In this document: positions 44,079-52,151 of the stretch, piece by piece
Numbering within the stretch: the first letter of the stretch is position 1
How the letters are laid out: each line of letters opens with the position of its first letter
From: Peristeroidobacter agariperforans
GTDB lineage: Bacteria > Pseudomonadota > Gammaproteobacteria > Steroidobacterales > Steroidobacteraceae
Reading direction: 5' to 3'
DNA length: 64,000 nt
Assembly: GCF_004138335.1 (NCBI RefSeq)
Contig: NZ_RYFW01000001.1
Span: forward strand, 806,001 to 870,000
Made by a program: the position numbers and the translations under genes
The notes under the pieces: model-generated
Database searches by the model: none
Seen by the model: the letters and a program-made list of their open reading frames with translations, nothing else
Told to the model about the DNA's origin: nothing

Positions 44079-45908
44079 GTGCAACCAACCGATACTGCAA
44101 ATCCTGACTATTATCATCGCGTCGTCGATTGCCAATGGGCATGCCCTGCCCATACGGACGTTCCCGAATACATCCGCTTGATTGCGCAGGGGCAGTTCAC
44201 GGCCGCCTATCTCGTCAACCGTGAATCCAACGTTTTCCCCGGCATTCTGGGTCGAGTCTGCGATCGGCCTTGCGAGCCGGCCTGTCGGCGTGGGCGCGTC
44301 GAGGCAGAGCCGGTCGCCATCTGCCGTTTGAAGCGCGTCGCCGCCGATCATCGCGACGACGTACGGCCGTATCTGCCGAAAGCGCCGGCCCAGAAGAATG
44401 GCAAGCGCGTGGCCTGCATCGGCGCCGGGCCCGCTTCGCTCACCGTAGCCAACGATCTCATGCCGCTGGGTTACGAAGTCACGATCTTCGAGAAGTGGCA
44501 CACACCCGGCGGACTCATGCGCACCAATATTCCGTCGTTCCGTCTGCCGGAGCAGGTGCTGGCCGAAGAGATCGGCTACATCGTCGATTTGGGGGTGGAT
44601 CTGCGTCTGGGCTCACCGGTGACGAGCATGAAACAGTTGCTCGCCACCGGTGAGTTCGACGCCATATTCGTCGGCAGCGGCGCGCCCAAGGGCAAAGATC
44701 TGAATTTGCCTGGACGCCACGATCCGGGCGCCGCAGCTCATATTCATATCGGCATCGACTGGCTGGAGTCCGTGGCTTTCGGCCACGTCAAGAACATCGG
44801 CCGTCGTGTGCTGATCATCGGCGTCGGCAACACTGCGATGGATTGCTGCCGTTCCTCGCTGCGGCTGGGTGCAGACGATGTGAAAGTCATGGCGCGCAAG
44901 CCGCGCGGCTTCTTCAAAGCCTCCGAGTGGGAATTGGAAGATGCCGAGGCCGAGAACGTCGAGATTGTCGTGAATCACGCGCCCAAGTCGTTCGTCATCG
45001 AAGACGGTCGGCTCACCGGCATGCAGTTCGACGTCATGGAATACGACCTGGATGCGAAGGGCCGCATCGTCGCCGAGCGCACGATCGGCGAGAAATTCTT
45101 TGCCTGCGACGATGTGATCCTGGCCATCGGCCAGGAGAACGCGTTTCCCTGGATCGAGAACGACCTGGGCGTCGAGTTCGATCAATGGCATGTGCCGAAG
45201 GTCAACGCCGCGACATTCCAGTCGACGCGGCCGGATGTTTTCTTCGGCGGCGACGCGGCATTCGGGCCGAAGAACATCATCTGGGCCGTAGAACACGGCC
45301 ATCAGGCCGCCATCTCCATTCACAAACATTGCCAGGACCAGGATGTGACGCAGCGCCTGCCGCGCATGCTGAACCTGTCGAGCCGCAAGATGGGCTTGCA
45401 CGAGTGGGCCTACAAGAACGACTACAACCCGCTCGAGCGGCGGCTGATGCCGCACGTCGACCTGAAGGAGCGTTTCAAGAAAATCAATATCGAAGTGGAG
45501 CTGGGCTTTACTGCCGAGCAGGCCGCCGCCGAAGTGCAGCGCTGCCTGAACTGCGACGTGCAGACTGTGTTCGACGCGCGCCTTTGCATCGAATGCGATG
45601 CGTGCATCGACATCTGCCCTGTGGATTGCCTGACAATGACGCCGAACGGTGACGAAGCCGAGCTGCGGCAGCGCCTGAAAGCCCCGTCATTGCGCGCCAC
45701 GCAACCCTTGTTTGTATCCGCACCGTTGCAACATACGGCGCGGGTAATGGTCAAAGACGAAGACGTCTGCGTACATTGCGGACTGTGCGCCGAGCGCTGC
45801 CCGACGGCGGCGTGGGATATGCAGAAGTCGAAGATCCGCATTCCTTATGCGAGCGACGAGACCACTCCATGCAGCACGCAGCCAGCCCAGACTCGCCGGA
45901 CCGCATAA
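44079..45908 (+). CDS. NAD(P)-binding ferredoxin-type flavoprotein (GltD/BzdV-like)
   Basis: A 609-residue protein with a GTG start. Residues 15-75 are an Fer4_20-like cluster domain (DCQWACPAHTDVPEYI, CDRPCEPACRRGRVE), followed by a GltD/PyrK-like FAD-NAD(P)H core (VACIGAGPASLTVANDL, LIIGVGNTAMDCCRSSLRLG) and two C-terminal [4Fe-4S] motifs, CIECDACIDICPVDC and VCVHCGLCAERCPTAAW. This matches the NAD(P)H:ferredoxin oxidoreductase subunit found beside KorAB in denitrifying aromatic degraders (BzdV/KorC-type). It would exchange electrons between ferredoxin and NAD(P)H. It overlaps the korA start by 40 bp. Confidence 0.85.
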   Translation: MQPTDTANPDYYHRVVDCQWACPAHTDVPEYIRLIAQGQFTAAYLVNRESNVFPGILGRVCDRPCEPACRRGRVEAEPVAICRLKRVAADHRDDVRPYLPKAPAQKNGKRVACIGAGPASLTVANDLMPLGYEVTIFEKWHTPGGLMRTNIPSFRLPEQVLAEEIGYIVDLGVDLRLGSPVTSMKQLLATGEFDAIFVGSGAPKGKDLNLPGRHDPGAAAHIHIGIDWLESVAFGHVKNIGRRVLIIGVGNTAMDCCRSSLRLGADDVKVMARKPRGFFKASEWELEDAEAENVEIVVNHAPKSFVIEDGRLTGMQFDVMEYDLDAKGRIVAERTIGEKFFACDDVILAIGQENAFPWIENDLGVEFDQWHVPKVNAATFQSTRPDVFFGGDAAFGPKNIIWAVEHGHQAAISIHKHCQDQDVTQRLPRMLNLSSRKMGLHEWAYKNDYNPLERRLMPHVDLKERFKKINIEVELGFTAEQAAAEVQRCLNCDVQTVFDARLCIECDACIDICPVDCLTMTPNGDEAELRQRLKAPSLRATQPLFVSAPLQHTARVMVKDEDVCVHCGLCAERCPTAAWDMQKSKIRIPYASDETTPCSTQPAQTRRTA

Positions 45909-47707
45909 ACGACTTCGTCATCAAGCTAGCGAACGTCAACGGCACCGGCTCCGCCAGCGCCAACACGCTGCTGATGAAATCCATGTTCCGGATGGGCATT
46001 CCGGTCATGGGCAAGAACTACTTCCCCTCCAACATCCAGGGCCTGCCCACCTGGTACGAGATCCGCATTTCGCGCGACGGCTATGTCGCTCGCTCCGGTC
46101 GCATCGACTTCATGGTCGCGATGAATGCCGAAACGTACGCCAAGGATGTGAAGGAAGTCAGCCCCGGCGGCTATCTGCTCTACGACTCGACCTGGCCCAG
46201 GCCGGCGCTGTTGAAGCGCGACGACATCACTATTTTCGGCGTGCCGCTGGCCCGCATTTGCAACGAGACCTTCCAGGGCGTGCGCTCGCGCATTCTGCTG
46301 AAGAACATCGTCTACGCCGGCGTGCTGGGCGCTTTGCTCGACATCGATCTCGATGTCATGCGCTCGCTGCTCGGCGAGAGCTACGCGAACAAGAAGTCGC
46401 TGCTCGACTCCAACGTCAAGGCGCTGGAGCTGGGCTACAACTACGCCAAAGAACATTTCCAGTGCCCGCTGCCGTTGCGCGTGACGCGCATGGACATGAC
46501 GGCGAATCACATCCTGATCGACGGCAACACGGCGGCGGCGCTCGGTTGCATGTATGCCGGCGCTACTGTCGGTGCGTGGTACCCCATCACGCCGTCGACA
46601 TCGCTGATGGATGGCTTCAAGAGTTTCTGCCAGAAGTGGCGCATCGATCCCGAGACCGGCAAACGCAATTACGTGATCGTTCAATGCGAGGATGAGCTCG
46701 CCGCGATCGGCACCGTCATCGGCGCGGCCTGGAATGGCGCACGCGCATTCACGCCGACCAGCGGCCCCGGCATTTCCTTGATGAACGAGTTCATCGGCCT
46801 GGCCTACTACGCCGAGGTGCCGGCCGTGATCTTCGACATTCAACGCGTCGGTCCATCGACAGGCATGCCCACGCGCACTCAACAGTGCGATTTGATGATC
46901 GCAGCGTACGCTTCGCACGGCGATACTCGTCACGTCCTGCTGTTCCCGAACAGTCCGGAAGAATGTTTCTACATGGCCGTACACGCGTTCGATCTCGCCG
47001 AGCGCCTGCAGACGCCGGTGTTCGTCATGTCCGATCTGGACATCGGCATGAACGACTGGATGTGCCCGGACCTGAAATGGGACGACGCCTACGCGCCCGA
47101 TCGCGGCAAGGTGCTCACGAAAGAACAGCTCGAACAGATCGACAAGTTCTATCGCTACTTCGATAAGGACGGCGACGCCATTCCCTATCGCACTTTACCC
47201 GGCACGCATCCGAAGGGTGCTTATTTCACGCGCGGCTCGGGTCACACGCAGTACGGCGGCTATACGGAAGATTCGACCGAGTATCAAATCGTGCTCGATC
47301 GTCTAAAGCGCAAGTTCGACACCGCCAAGACGCTCGTGCCGAAGGCCATGCTCGACAGTCGCGGCTCGACGAGCCTCGGCCTCGTGTCGCTGGGCAGCTG
47401 CGACGGCGCCGTGCGAGAGGCGCTCGACCTGCTGCGTCGTCGCGGCGTGCAGATCGATTACATGCGAGTGCGGGCGTTTCCGTTCGGCCAGGAAGTCGAG
47501 GACTTCCTCGCCTCGCGTTCACAGGTCTTCGTGGTCGAACAGAACCGCGACGCTCAACTACGCAGCCTGCTGACACTGGAAACAGCTGTGGAAAAAGCCA
47601 AGCTGCACTCGATCCTGCACTACAGCGGCCTGCCCATGTCTTCGAGCGTGATCGTCGACGGCGTACTCGCCTCCATTCCCGAAAAGCGTCTCGCCGTGGG
47701 AGGCTGA
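45869..47707 (+). CDS. korA: 2-oxoacid:ferredoxin oxidoreductase, fused gamma-alpha subunit
   Basis: A 612-residue protein beginning MQHAASPDSPDRINDFVIKL. Residues 10-200 are the gamma domain (NGTGSASANTLLMKSMFRMG) and residues 200-600 the alpha/pyruvate-flavodoxin-like domain (GAWYPITPSTSLMDGF, YYAEVPAVIFDIQRVGPSTG with the TPP-activating region). With KorB it oxidatively decarboxylates 2-oxoglutarate (or another 2-oxoacid) to an acyl-CoA and reduced ferredoxin. Start 45869 lies inside the preceding gene, as expected of a coupled operon; korB starts 3 bp after its stop. Confidence 0.92.
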   Translation: MQHAASPDSPDRINDFVIKLANVNGTGSASANTLLMKSMFRMGIPVMGKNYFPSNIQGLPTWYEIRISRDGYVARSGRIDFMVAMNAETYAKDVKEVSPGGYLLYDSTWPRPALLKRDDITIFGVPLARICNETFQGVRSRILLKNIVYAGVLGALLDIDLDVMRSLLGESYANKKSLLDSNVKALELGYNYAKEHFQCPLPLRVTRMDMTANHILIDGNTAAALGCMYAGATVGAWYPITPSTSLMDGFKSFCQKWRIDPETGKRNYVIVQCEDELAAIGTVIGAAWNGARAFTPTSGPGISLMNEFIGLAYYAEVPAVIFDIQRVGPSTGMPTRTQQCDLMIAAYASHGDTRHVLLFPNSPEECFYMAVHAFDLAERLQTPVFVMSDLDIGMNDWMCPDLKWDDAYAPDRGKVLTKEQLEQIDKFYRYFDKDGDAIPYRTLPGTHPKGAYFTRGSGHTQYGGYTEDSTEYQIVLDRLKRKFDTAKTLVPKAMLDSRGSTSLGLVSLGSCDGAVREALDLLRRRGVQIDYMRVRAFPFGQEVEDFLASRSQVFVVEQNRDAQLRSLLTLETAVEKAKLHSILHYSGLPMSSSVIVDGVLASIPEKRLAVGG

Positions 47708-47709
47708 GC

Positions 47710-48765
47710 ATGAGCTTCATTGCCAAGCCGAAGATCGCGCATCCCGGCCTTCCCAAGAACGAGCTCGGGCTGACCCGTCGCGACTACGAGGGCAGCATGT
47801 CGACGCTGTGCGCCGGCTGCGGACACGACTCGATCACCGCCGCGGTCATCGAAGCGTGCTGGCAGATGTCGATGCGGCCAGAGCAGTTGGTGAAGTTGTC
47901 CGGCATCGGCTGCTCGTCGAAGACGACGGCGTATTTCGTGAGCGGCGGTCACGGCTTCAACTCCGTGCACGGCCGCATGCCCTCGATCGCCACTGGCGCG
48001 ATCGCCGCGAACAAAGATCTGCACTACATCGGCGTTTCCGGCGACGGCGACACGCTGTCAATTGGCTTCGGCCAGTTCGCGCACGCCATGCGGCGCAATC
48101 TGAACATGCTCTACATCGTCGAGAACAATGGCGTGTATGGGCTGACCAAGGGGCAGTTCTCCGCATCCGCCGACATCGGCTCGAAAGCCAAAAAGGGCGA
48201 AGAGAATCTGCAGCCGCCCATCGATCCGGTGCTGGCCGCGCTCACGCTCGGCGGCACATTCGTGGCTCGCAGCTTTTCCGGCGACAAAGAGCAACTGGTG
48301 CCGCTGATCATCGCCGGCTTGAAACATCGCGGCTTCGCGCTGATCGACGTGCTGTCCCCGTGCGTCACGTTCAACGATCACGAAGGCTCGACCAAGAGTT
48401 ACGAGTTCGTGCGCGACCACTACGACGAGGTCGTACACGCGGACTTCGTGCCGCCGGCGCGTGAGATCACGGCGCAGTATGCGCAGGGCGATACGATGCC
48501 AGTCACCATGCACGATGGCAGTCTGATCCTGTTGCGCAAGCTGGACCCTTCCTACGATCCGAGGCATCGTGGCCAGGCGTTCAATTATCTGCGCGACAAG
48601 CTGGCGCAGAACGAATTCGTCACCGGGCTGATCTATATCGACGAGAAGAGCCCGGACTTTCACGAAGTGAGCGGCACGACCGCCACGCCGGTGAATCAGC
48701 TGCCTTTTGCGAAGCTGACCCCCGGATCGAAAGGGCTGGAGAAGATTCTGTCGCGCTACCGCTGA
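47710..48765 (+). CDS. korB: 2-oxoacid:ferredoxin oxidoreductase beta subunit
   Basis: A 351-residue TPP-binding subunit. LCAGCGHDSITAAVIEAC and LSGIGCSSKTTAYF supply Cys ligands for a [4Fe-4S] cluster; VSGDGDTLSIGFGQFAHA and NLNMLYIVENNGVYGLTKGQ form the TPP-magnesium site (GDG-x-N pattern). It completes the KorAB enzyme and overlaps the convergent RES-domain gene by 10 bp. Confidence 0.93.
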   Translation: MSFIAKPKIAHPGLPKNELGLTRRDYEGSMSTLCAGCGHDSITAAVIEACWQMSMRPEQLVKLSGIGCSSKTTAYFVSGGHGFNSVHGRMPSIATGAIAANKDLHYIGVSGDGDTLSIGFGQFAHAMRRNLNMLYIVENNGVYGLTKGQFSASADIGSKAKKGEENLQPPIDPVLAALTLGGTFVARSFSGDKEQLVPLIIAGLKHRGFALIDVLSPCVTFNDHEGSTKSYEFVRDHYDEVVHADFVPPAREITAQYAQGDTMPVTMHDGSLILLRKLDPSYDPRHRGQAFNYLRDKLAQNEFVTGLIYIDEKSPDFHEVSGTTATPVNQLPFAKLTPGSKGLEKILSRYR

Positions 48766-49460
48766 GGCGGCGCGCTGAAGTCGAACAGCACTTCGGACTT
48801 CTCGTAAACCTTGCTGATGCGCTCGCCATCCCAAACGTAGGCGAGCGCGGCGCCCGCCACGGGAATACTCACCGCCTGCGGCTTGAACGCCGCGACGCAC
48901 TCGCCGCCCTCGTGTCGAACGCTTCGATATACGAGCCCCCAATGGCCCTGATCACGCAACGGTCTGGCAAACGTCTGCGACGGACTGTAGTCGTCGGGCT
49001 GATGCAGATGATCGAAACGCGGGCTGCGCACGTCCAGGAACGGCTGCACCGGCCGGTTCACGTAAGCACGCATGTCGACTTCGCAAGGACTCTCGTTGGT
49101 CGACGCCATGAATATCCCGCGGTGATAGGCCGTTTCGCGGACCGCGGTCTCCAGCGTGTGCGCGGCATAGTAGACGCCGAAACTACCGTCGCTGAAACGG
49201 CTGGGAAACCCGGTATGAGTGAATGGAGCCATCACGATGGTGGCGCCCGGCCCGTGCACGCGATCCTCATCGGGCATCACCGGCGCTTCGCCGCTCTCGT
49301 CACGCAGGCGGTCGTTGGTGAGTCCTTCGATGAAATAACCCAGCTCCCTTTTTTGCGGCGGCAGAATATTTTCGAACACGTTCACCGGCGGATGCCGGGA
49401 AGCGACGATTCGATACATCTTCTGCCAGCGGAGCGTGACCGCGCGCGGCTCGGCCGTCAT
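48756..49460 (-). CDS. RES-domain toxin of an Xre/RES toxin-antitoxin module
   Basis: A 234-residue protein with a RES domain in the C-terminal two-thirds: GSFGVYYAAHTLETAVRETA and PFLDVRSPRFDHLHQPDDYS, the conserved Arg and Glu being in YAAHTLETAVRETAYHRG. RES toxins (MbcT, ParT) deplete NAD+ or modify targets by ADP-ribosylation. Here about 60 residues precede the domain, so it is slightly longer than minimal members. The ATG at 49460 overlaps the antitoxin stop (ATGA); a longer frame to 49580 is a shadow of the antitoxin. Overlaps korB at its 3' end. Confidence 0.85.
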   Translation of the reverse strand: MTAEPRAVTLRWQKMYRIVASRHPPVNVFENILPPQKRELGYFIEGLTNDRLRDESGEAPVMPDEDRVHGPGATIVMAPFTHTGFPSRFSDGSFGVYYAAHTLETAVRETAYHRGIFMASTNESPCEVDMRAYVNRPVQPFLDVRSPRFDHLHQPDDYSPSQTFARPLRDQGHWGLVYRSVRHEGGECVAAFKPQAVSIPVAGAALAYVWDGERISKVYEKSEVLFDFSAPPQR

Positions 49461-49855
49461 CCGCGCTGCGCGTCCAGATAACGACGCACATCCGCCAGGT
49501 CGACGACCCGACCGGCAAGCATCCGCTCTAGCGCTGACTTGCCGCCGAAGCCGTGCGCCGAATTGGGCTTCTTCACCCACGCATCGGCGACTTCCTGCGT
49601 GGGCAGCAAAATGTGCAGCGCCTTATAGATACCCATCACATAGCTGATGCGCTCCAGAGTATCCGCGGACACCCGCGCGGCGCGCTCGCTCTTCCACTTG
49701 AAGAAGGTCGAACGGGGCGGCGAGCCCAACAGCACCCGCTCTTCTTCGGCGCCGAGGCGCCAGGCGGCAGTGATATTGAAGAAGGCCGTCAGGGCGGCGG
49801 ACCCTAGTTCATCCGGGTCGAACCCGGCGCGCTCGAGACTATGAGGTTGCATCAT
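49457..49855 (-). CDS. Xre/MbcA/ParS-type antitoxin
   Basis: A 132-residue protein. The first 70 residues are an Xre-like helix-turn-helix (AALTAFFNITAAWRLGAEE, LLGSPPRSTFFKWKSE), and the C-terminal part is a DUF2384 (MbcA/ParS C-terminal) domain with ISYVMGIYKALHILLP and SALERMLAGRVVDLADVRRY, which covers the toxin active site. GGAGG precedes the ATG at 49855 by 7 bases. It should bind the RES toxin at 48756-49460 and repress its own promoter, over a 44-bp palindrome at 49861-49904. Confidence 0.9.
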   Translation of the reverse strand: MMQPHSLERAGFDPDELGSAALTAFFNITAAWRLGAEEERVLLGSPPRSTFFKWKSERAARVSADTLERISYVMGIYKALHILLPTQEVADAWVKKPNSAHGFGGKSALERMLAGRVVDLADVRRYLDAQRG

Positions 49856-49860
49856 GGTCC

Positions 49861-49904
49861 AGTCCTCCAATGGAGTAACTACGAAATTACTCCATTTTTG
49901 GACT
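49861..49904. promoter_or_regulatory. Nested 44-bp palindromic operator of the Xre/RES module
   Basis: AATGGAGTAA (49869-49878) and TTACTCCATT (49887-49896) are perfect inverse complements separated by 8 bp, and the outer AGTCC (49861-49865) and GGACT (49900-49904) continue the symmetry after matched 3-bp gaps. The antitoxin ribosome-binding site lies within the right arm. This is a strong candidate for autoregulatory binding by two Xre dimers. Confidence 0.8.
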
Positions 49905-49930
49905 AAGCGCCAGTGCGATCCGGGGGGCGT

Positions 49931-50239
49931 TTACGTTTTCAGCGCGGCGCGCAGCCGCCTGAGCACTCGCCGCGGGTGGCGCCTCAGTTCGCGGGGTTCG
50001 ATGGCCAGCACGCGGTACCCCATATCGGTGAGGAATTTCAGGCGTGCGTCGCAAGGAGCCAGTTCGACGACCAGCGCCTGCTCGATAAACAGGCACTCGA
50101 CCACGAAGGGGCCAATCTCAAATTGACGGGTGAGGGCGAATTCGCGCAGCTCGCGCGCAGCGAGCAGTTCGGCGAGCGCTTGGGACTCGCGGGCGATGCG
50201 CTCCTTCGCACTTCGGTCCTTGAAGTCTTTTGTCAGCAT
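49931..50239 (-). CDS. DUF559-like protein, catalytic motif degenerate
   Basis: A 102-residue basic protein. The middle and C-terminal part match the DUF559/very-short-patch-repair-like endonuclease pattern by eye: ELREFALTRQFEIGPFVVEC, LVVELA, and FLTDMGYRVLAIEPRELRRH. In catalytic members the block reads IGPYIVDF...LVVELDGGQH; here VDF is VEC and DGGQH is absent, so nuclease activity is doubtful. It reads towards the toxin-antitoxin module but shares no overlap with it. Possibly an inactive remnant or a binding-only protein. Confidence 0.65.
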   Translation of the reverse strand: MLTKDFKDRSAKERIARESQALAELLAARELREFALTRQFEIGPFVVECLFIEQALVVELAPCDARLKFLTDMGYRVLAIEPRELRRHPRRVLRRLRAALKT

Positions 50240-50328
50240 GGAGCGCAGCGTACCTGCCGCGCTCAGCTCGAATCAGTGCAATTAGGTGCTGGTTTGGCGA
50301 GAAATTGCCACGACCAGGACGCCGAATT

Positions 50329-50517
50329 TCAGCGTGGCTTGCCGAGCCACAGCCGGCAGACCGTCGCATTACGTTCAATCGCTGCACCGACGCGCCGGTG
50401 TTGCAGCCCTCGCTGCATACAGCGCGGGTCGCGCGCCCACTGCAGAGCGTAGACCATCGGATCCAAGCTGGCGTTCACCAGCTCCCGTACATGCTTGCCC
50501 CATTGCTTGGATTTCAT
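50329..50517 (-). CDS. Small hypothetical protein, 62 residues
   Basis: A basic protein beginning MKSKQWGKHVRELVNASLDP and ending VCRLWLGKPR, with GAGG five bases before the ATG. No known family is recognised, but codon use and the ribosome-binding site look genuine. The neighbouring DUF559-like gene starts 89 bp downstream on the same strand, so the two could share a transcript. Cytoplasmic, no membrane segment. Confidence 0.5.
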   Translation of the reverse strand: MKSKQWGKHVRELVNASLDPMVYALQWARDPRCMQRGLQHRRVGAAIERNATVCRLWLGKPR

Positions 50518-50829
50518 AACAACCTCGCGTCTCCACGATCAAAGAACGTTCCGCTCGCGTAGGCAGTTCCGCAGCCTCAGTCCGACAGATCGGCACAAGA
50601 CTGCCGCCGTTTAGCGACAGGGCGCACAGAAACGGAAAATCCCGGCGTGACCGGGTCTGCGTTTTCCGACCTGCAGTGCGCTCAACGAAACTTTGCGGAT
50701 GGCCGCACGCAAAACAGTCATTTGCCCGCCGTCCTTTTGAATTCGCGGTATGAGTCATGCGACCGCTTGGTTATGATCAAACCCTCGAGAACAAAACAAC
50801 GTCGTCCGCTGCTAGCGATGGGGAAGCTC
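50518..50829 (+). other. Gap before the SDR gene
   Basis: About 310 bp between a minus-strand small gene and the plus-strand SDR. It must hold the promoters of both. An in-frame extension of the SDR to 50647 is open but has no good start signal. Nothing else is recognisable here. Confidence 0.5.
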
Positions 50830-51606
50830 ATGACATCCACCCTGTTCGATCTCACCGGCAAAGTCGCAGTGATCACCGGCTCGAGCCGCGGAATCGGTCG
50901 TGCGATCGCGGAGCGCATGGCGGAACATGGCGCGAAGGTCGTGGTCAGCAGCCGCAAGCTCGATGCTTGCGAGGAAGTCGTCAAAGCGATCAGAGACAAA
51001 GGCGGCGAAGCGATCTCGCTCGCGTGCAACATCAATCGCAAAGAAGATCTGCAGAAACTGGTCGATGACACGATCAAACAGTGGGGCGGCATCGACGTGC
51101 TGGTGTGTAACGCCGCCGTCAATCCGTACTACGGCCCGTCGATCAACATGCCGGACGATGCGTACGACAAAGTGATGAACAGCAACGTGCGCAGTAACTT
51201 CTGGTTGTGCAACATGGTGCTGCCGCAGATGGCGCAACGTGGCGGCGGCTCGGTGATCATCATCTCCTCGATCGCCGGCATCCTCGGCTCGCCGACACTC
51301 GGCGTGTATGGCTTGTCGAAAGCGGCAGACATGGCGCTGGCCCGCAACCTGTGCGCTGAATGGGGGCCGAAGAACATCCGCGCCAACTGCATCGCGCCCG
51401 GCCTGATCCGCACCGATTTCGCCAAGGCGTTGTGGGACGATCCGAAAGTTTACGAGCAGACCGTGAAGGTCTATCCGCTGCGTCGAATCGGCGAGCCCGA
51501 TGAAATCGCCGGCGCCGCCGTGTTCCTCGCCGGCCCGAGCGGCTCATTTATGACGGGCCAGACCATCGTGATCGACGGCGGCGGAGTCGTCGGCCGCGGC
51601 GGCTGA
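50830..51606 (+). CDS. Short-chain dehydrogenase/reductase (DHRS4-like)
   Basis: A 258-residue SDR. FDLTGKVAVITGSSRGIGRA carries the TGxxxGIG cofactor site, NAAV follows at about 85, and the catalytic set is Ser in IIISSIAGILG, then YGLSKAADMAL (YxxxK). Arg in SSRKLD suggests NADP preference. Substrate is not evident, though the dehydrogenase/reductase-4-like group acts on ketones and retinal. GGGAAG precedes the ATG at 50830, 12 bases after an alternative ATG. The NUDIX gene starts 2 bp after its stop. Confidence 0.9.
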   Translation: MTSTLFDLTGKVAVITGSSRGIGRAIAERMAEHGAKVVVSSRKLDACEEVVKAIRDKGGEAISLACNINRKEDLQKLVDDTIKQWGGIDVLVCNAAVNPYYGPSINMPDDAYDKVMNSNVRSNFWLCNMVLPQMAQRGGGSVIIISSIAGILGSPTLGVYGLSKAADMALARNLCAEWGPKNIRANCIAPGLIRTDFAKALWDDPKVYEQTVKVYPLRRIGEPDEIAGAAVFLAGPSGSFMTGQTIVIDGGGVVGRGG

Positions 51607-51608
51607 AC

Positions 51609-52151
51609 GTGGCAGACGACGCCACCGCTACGAAGCCTCTCATCGAGCGCAACGTAGCACGCGCAGTGGTGCTCGATGAGCACGAGCGAGTGCTGTTACT
51701 GCAAGTCGGCGAGTACGGTAACCCCGAGTTCGGCACGGCGTGGGAGTTACCGGGTGGCGGCATCGAGGCCGGCGAAACTCACACACACGCGCTGATGCGT
51801 GAGTTACGTGAAGAAACCGGCATCGTCGTCACAGCAGAGCAGATCCAAGCGCCAACGTGGCGCCGCGATGTCATTTATGACTATCGCGGCTCGCGACGCT
51901 TGCAACATGAAGCGATTTCCACGGTGCGGTTGCACGGCCCCGCGCCAGAGATACAAAGCCTGCTGCGCGATGCATTCGAGCAGTCGGATCTGTTCGACGC
52001 GCGCTGGTGGACCCAACAGGAAATTCTCGCGAGCCGCGAATGGTTCTACCCGCACAGCCTGCCCGCGCTGCTAGCCAGGTTCCTGAGCGGCGAAACGATC
52101 AGCGAGGGCCTGGAAGTCTGGGACAAGGCCGCATGGCGCGCTAACTCCTGA
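51609..52151 (+). CDS. NUDIX hydrolase
   Basis: A 180-residue protein with GTG start and Nudix box GGGIEAGETHTHALMRELREETGI. The flanking VARAVVLDEHERVLLLQVGE and WELPGGG are typical of ADP-ribose or nucleoside-diphosphate NUDIX enzymes. It is co-transcribed with the SDR (2-bp gap) and overlaps the convergent caspase gene by 11 bp. No specific substrate is indicated. Confidence 0.88.
   Translation: MADDATATKPLIERNVARAVVLDEHERVLLLQVGEYGNPEFGTAWELPGGGIEAGETHTHALMRELREETGIVVTAEQIQAPTWRRDVIYDYRGSRRLQHEAISTVRLHGPAPEIQSLLRDAFEQSDLFDARWWTQQEILASREWFYPHSLPALLARFLSGETISEGLEVWDKAAWRANS

Noticed and set aside
44079-47707. Fusion of the flavoprotein and KorA
   Set aside because: The two reading frames differ; the overlap of 40 bp is an operon junction.
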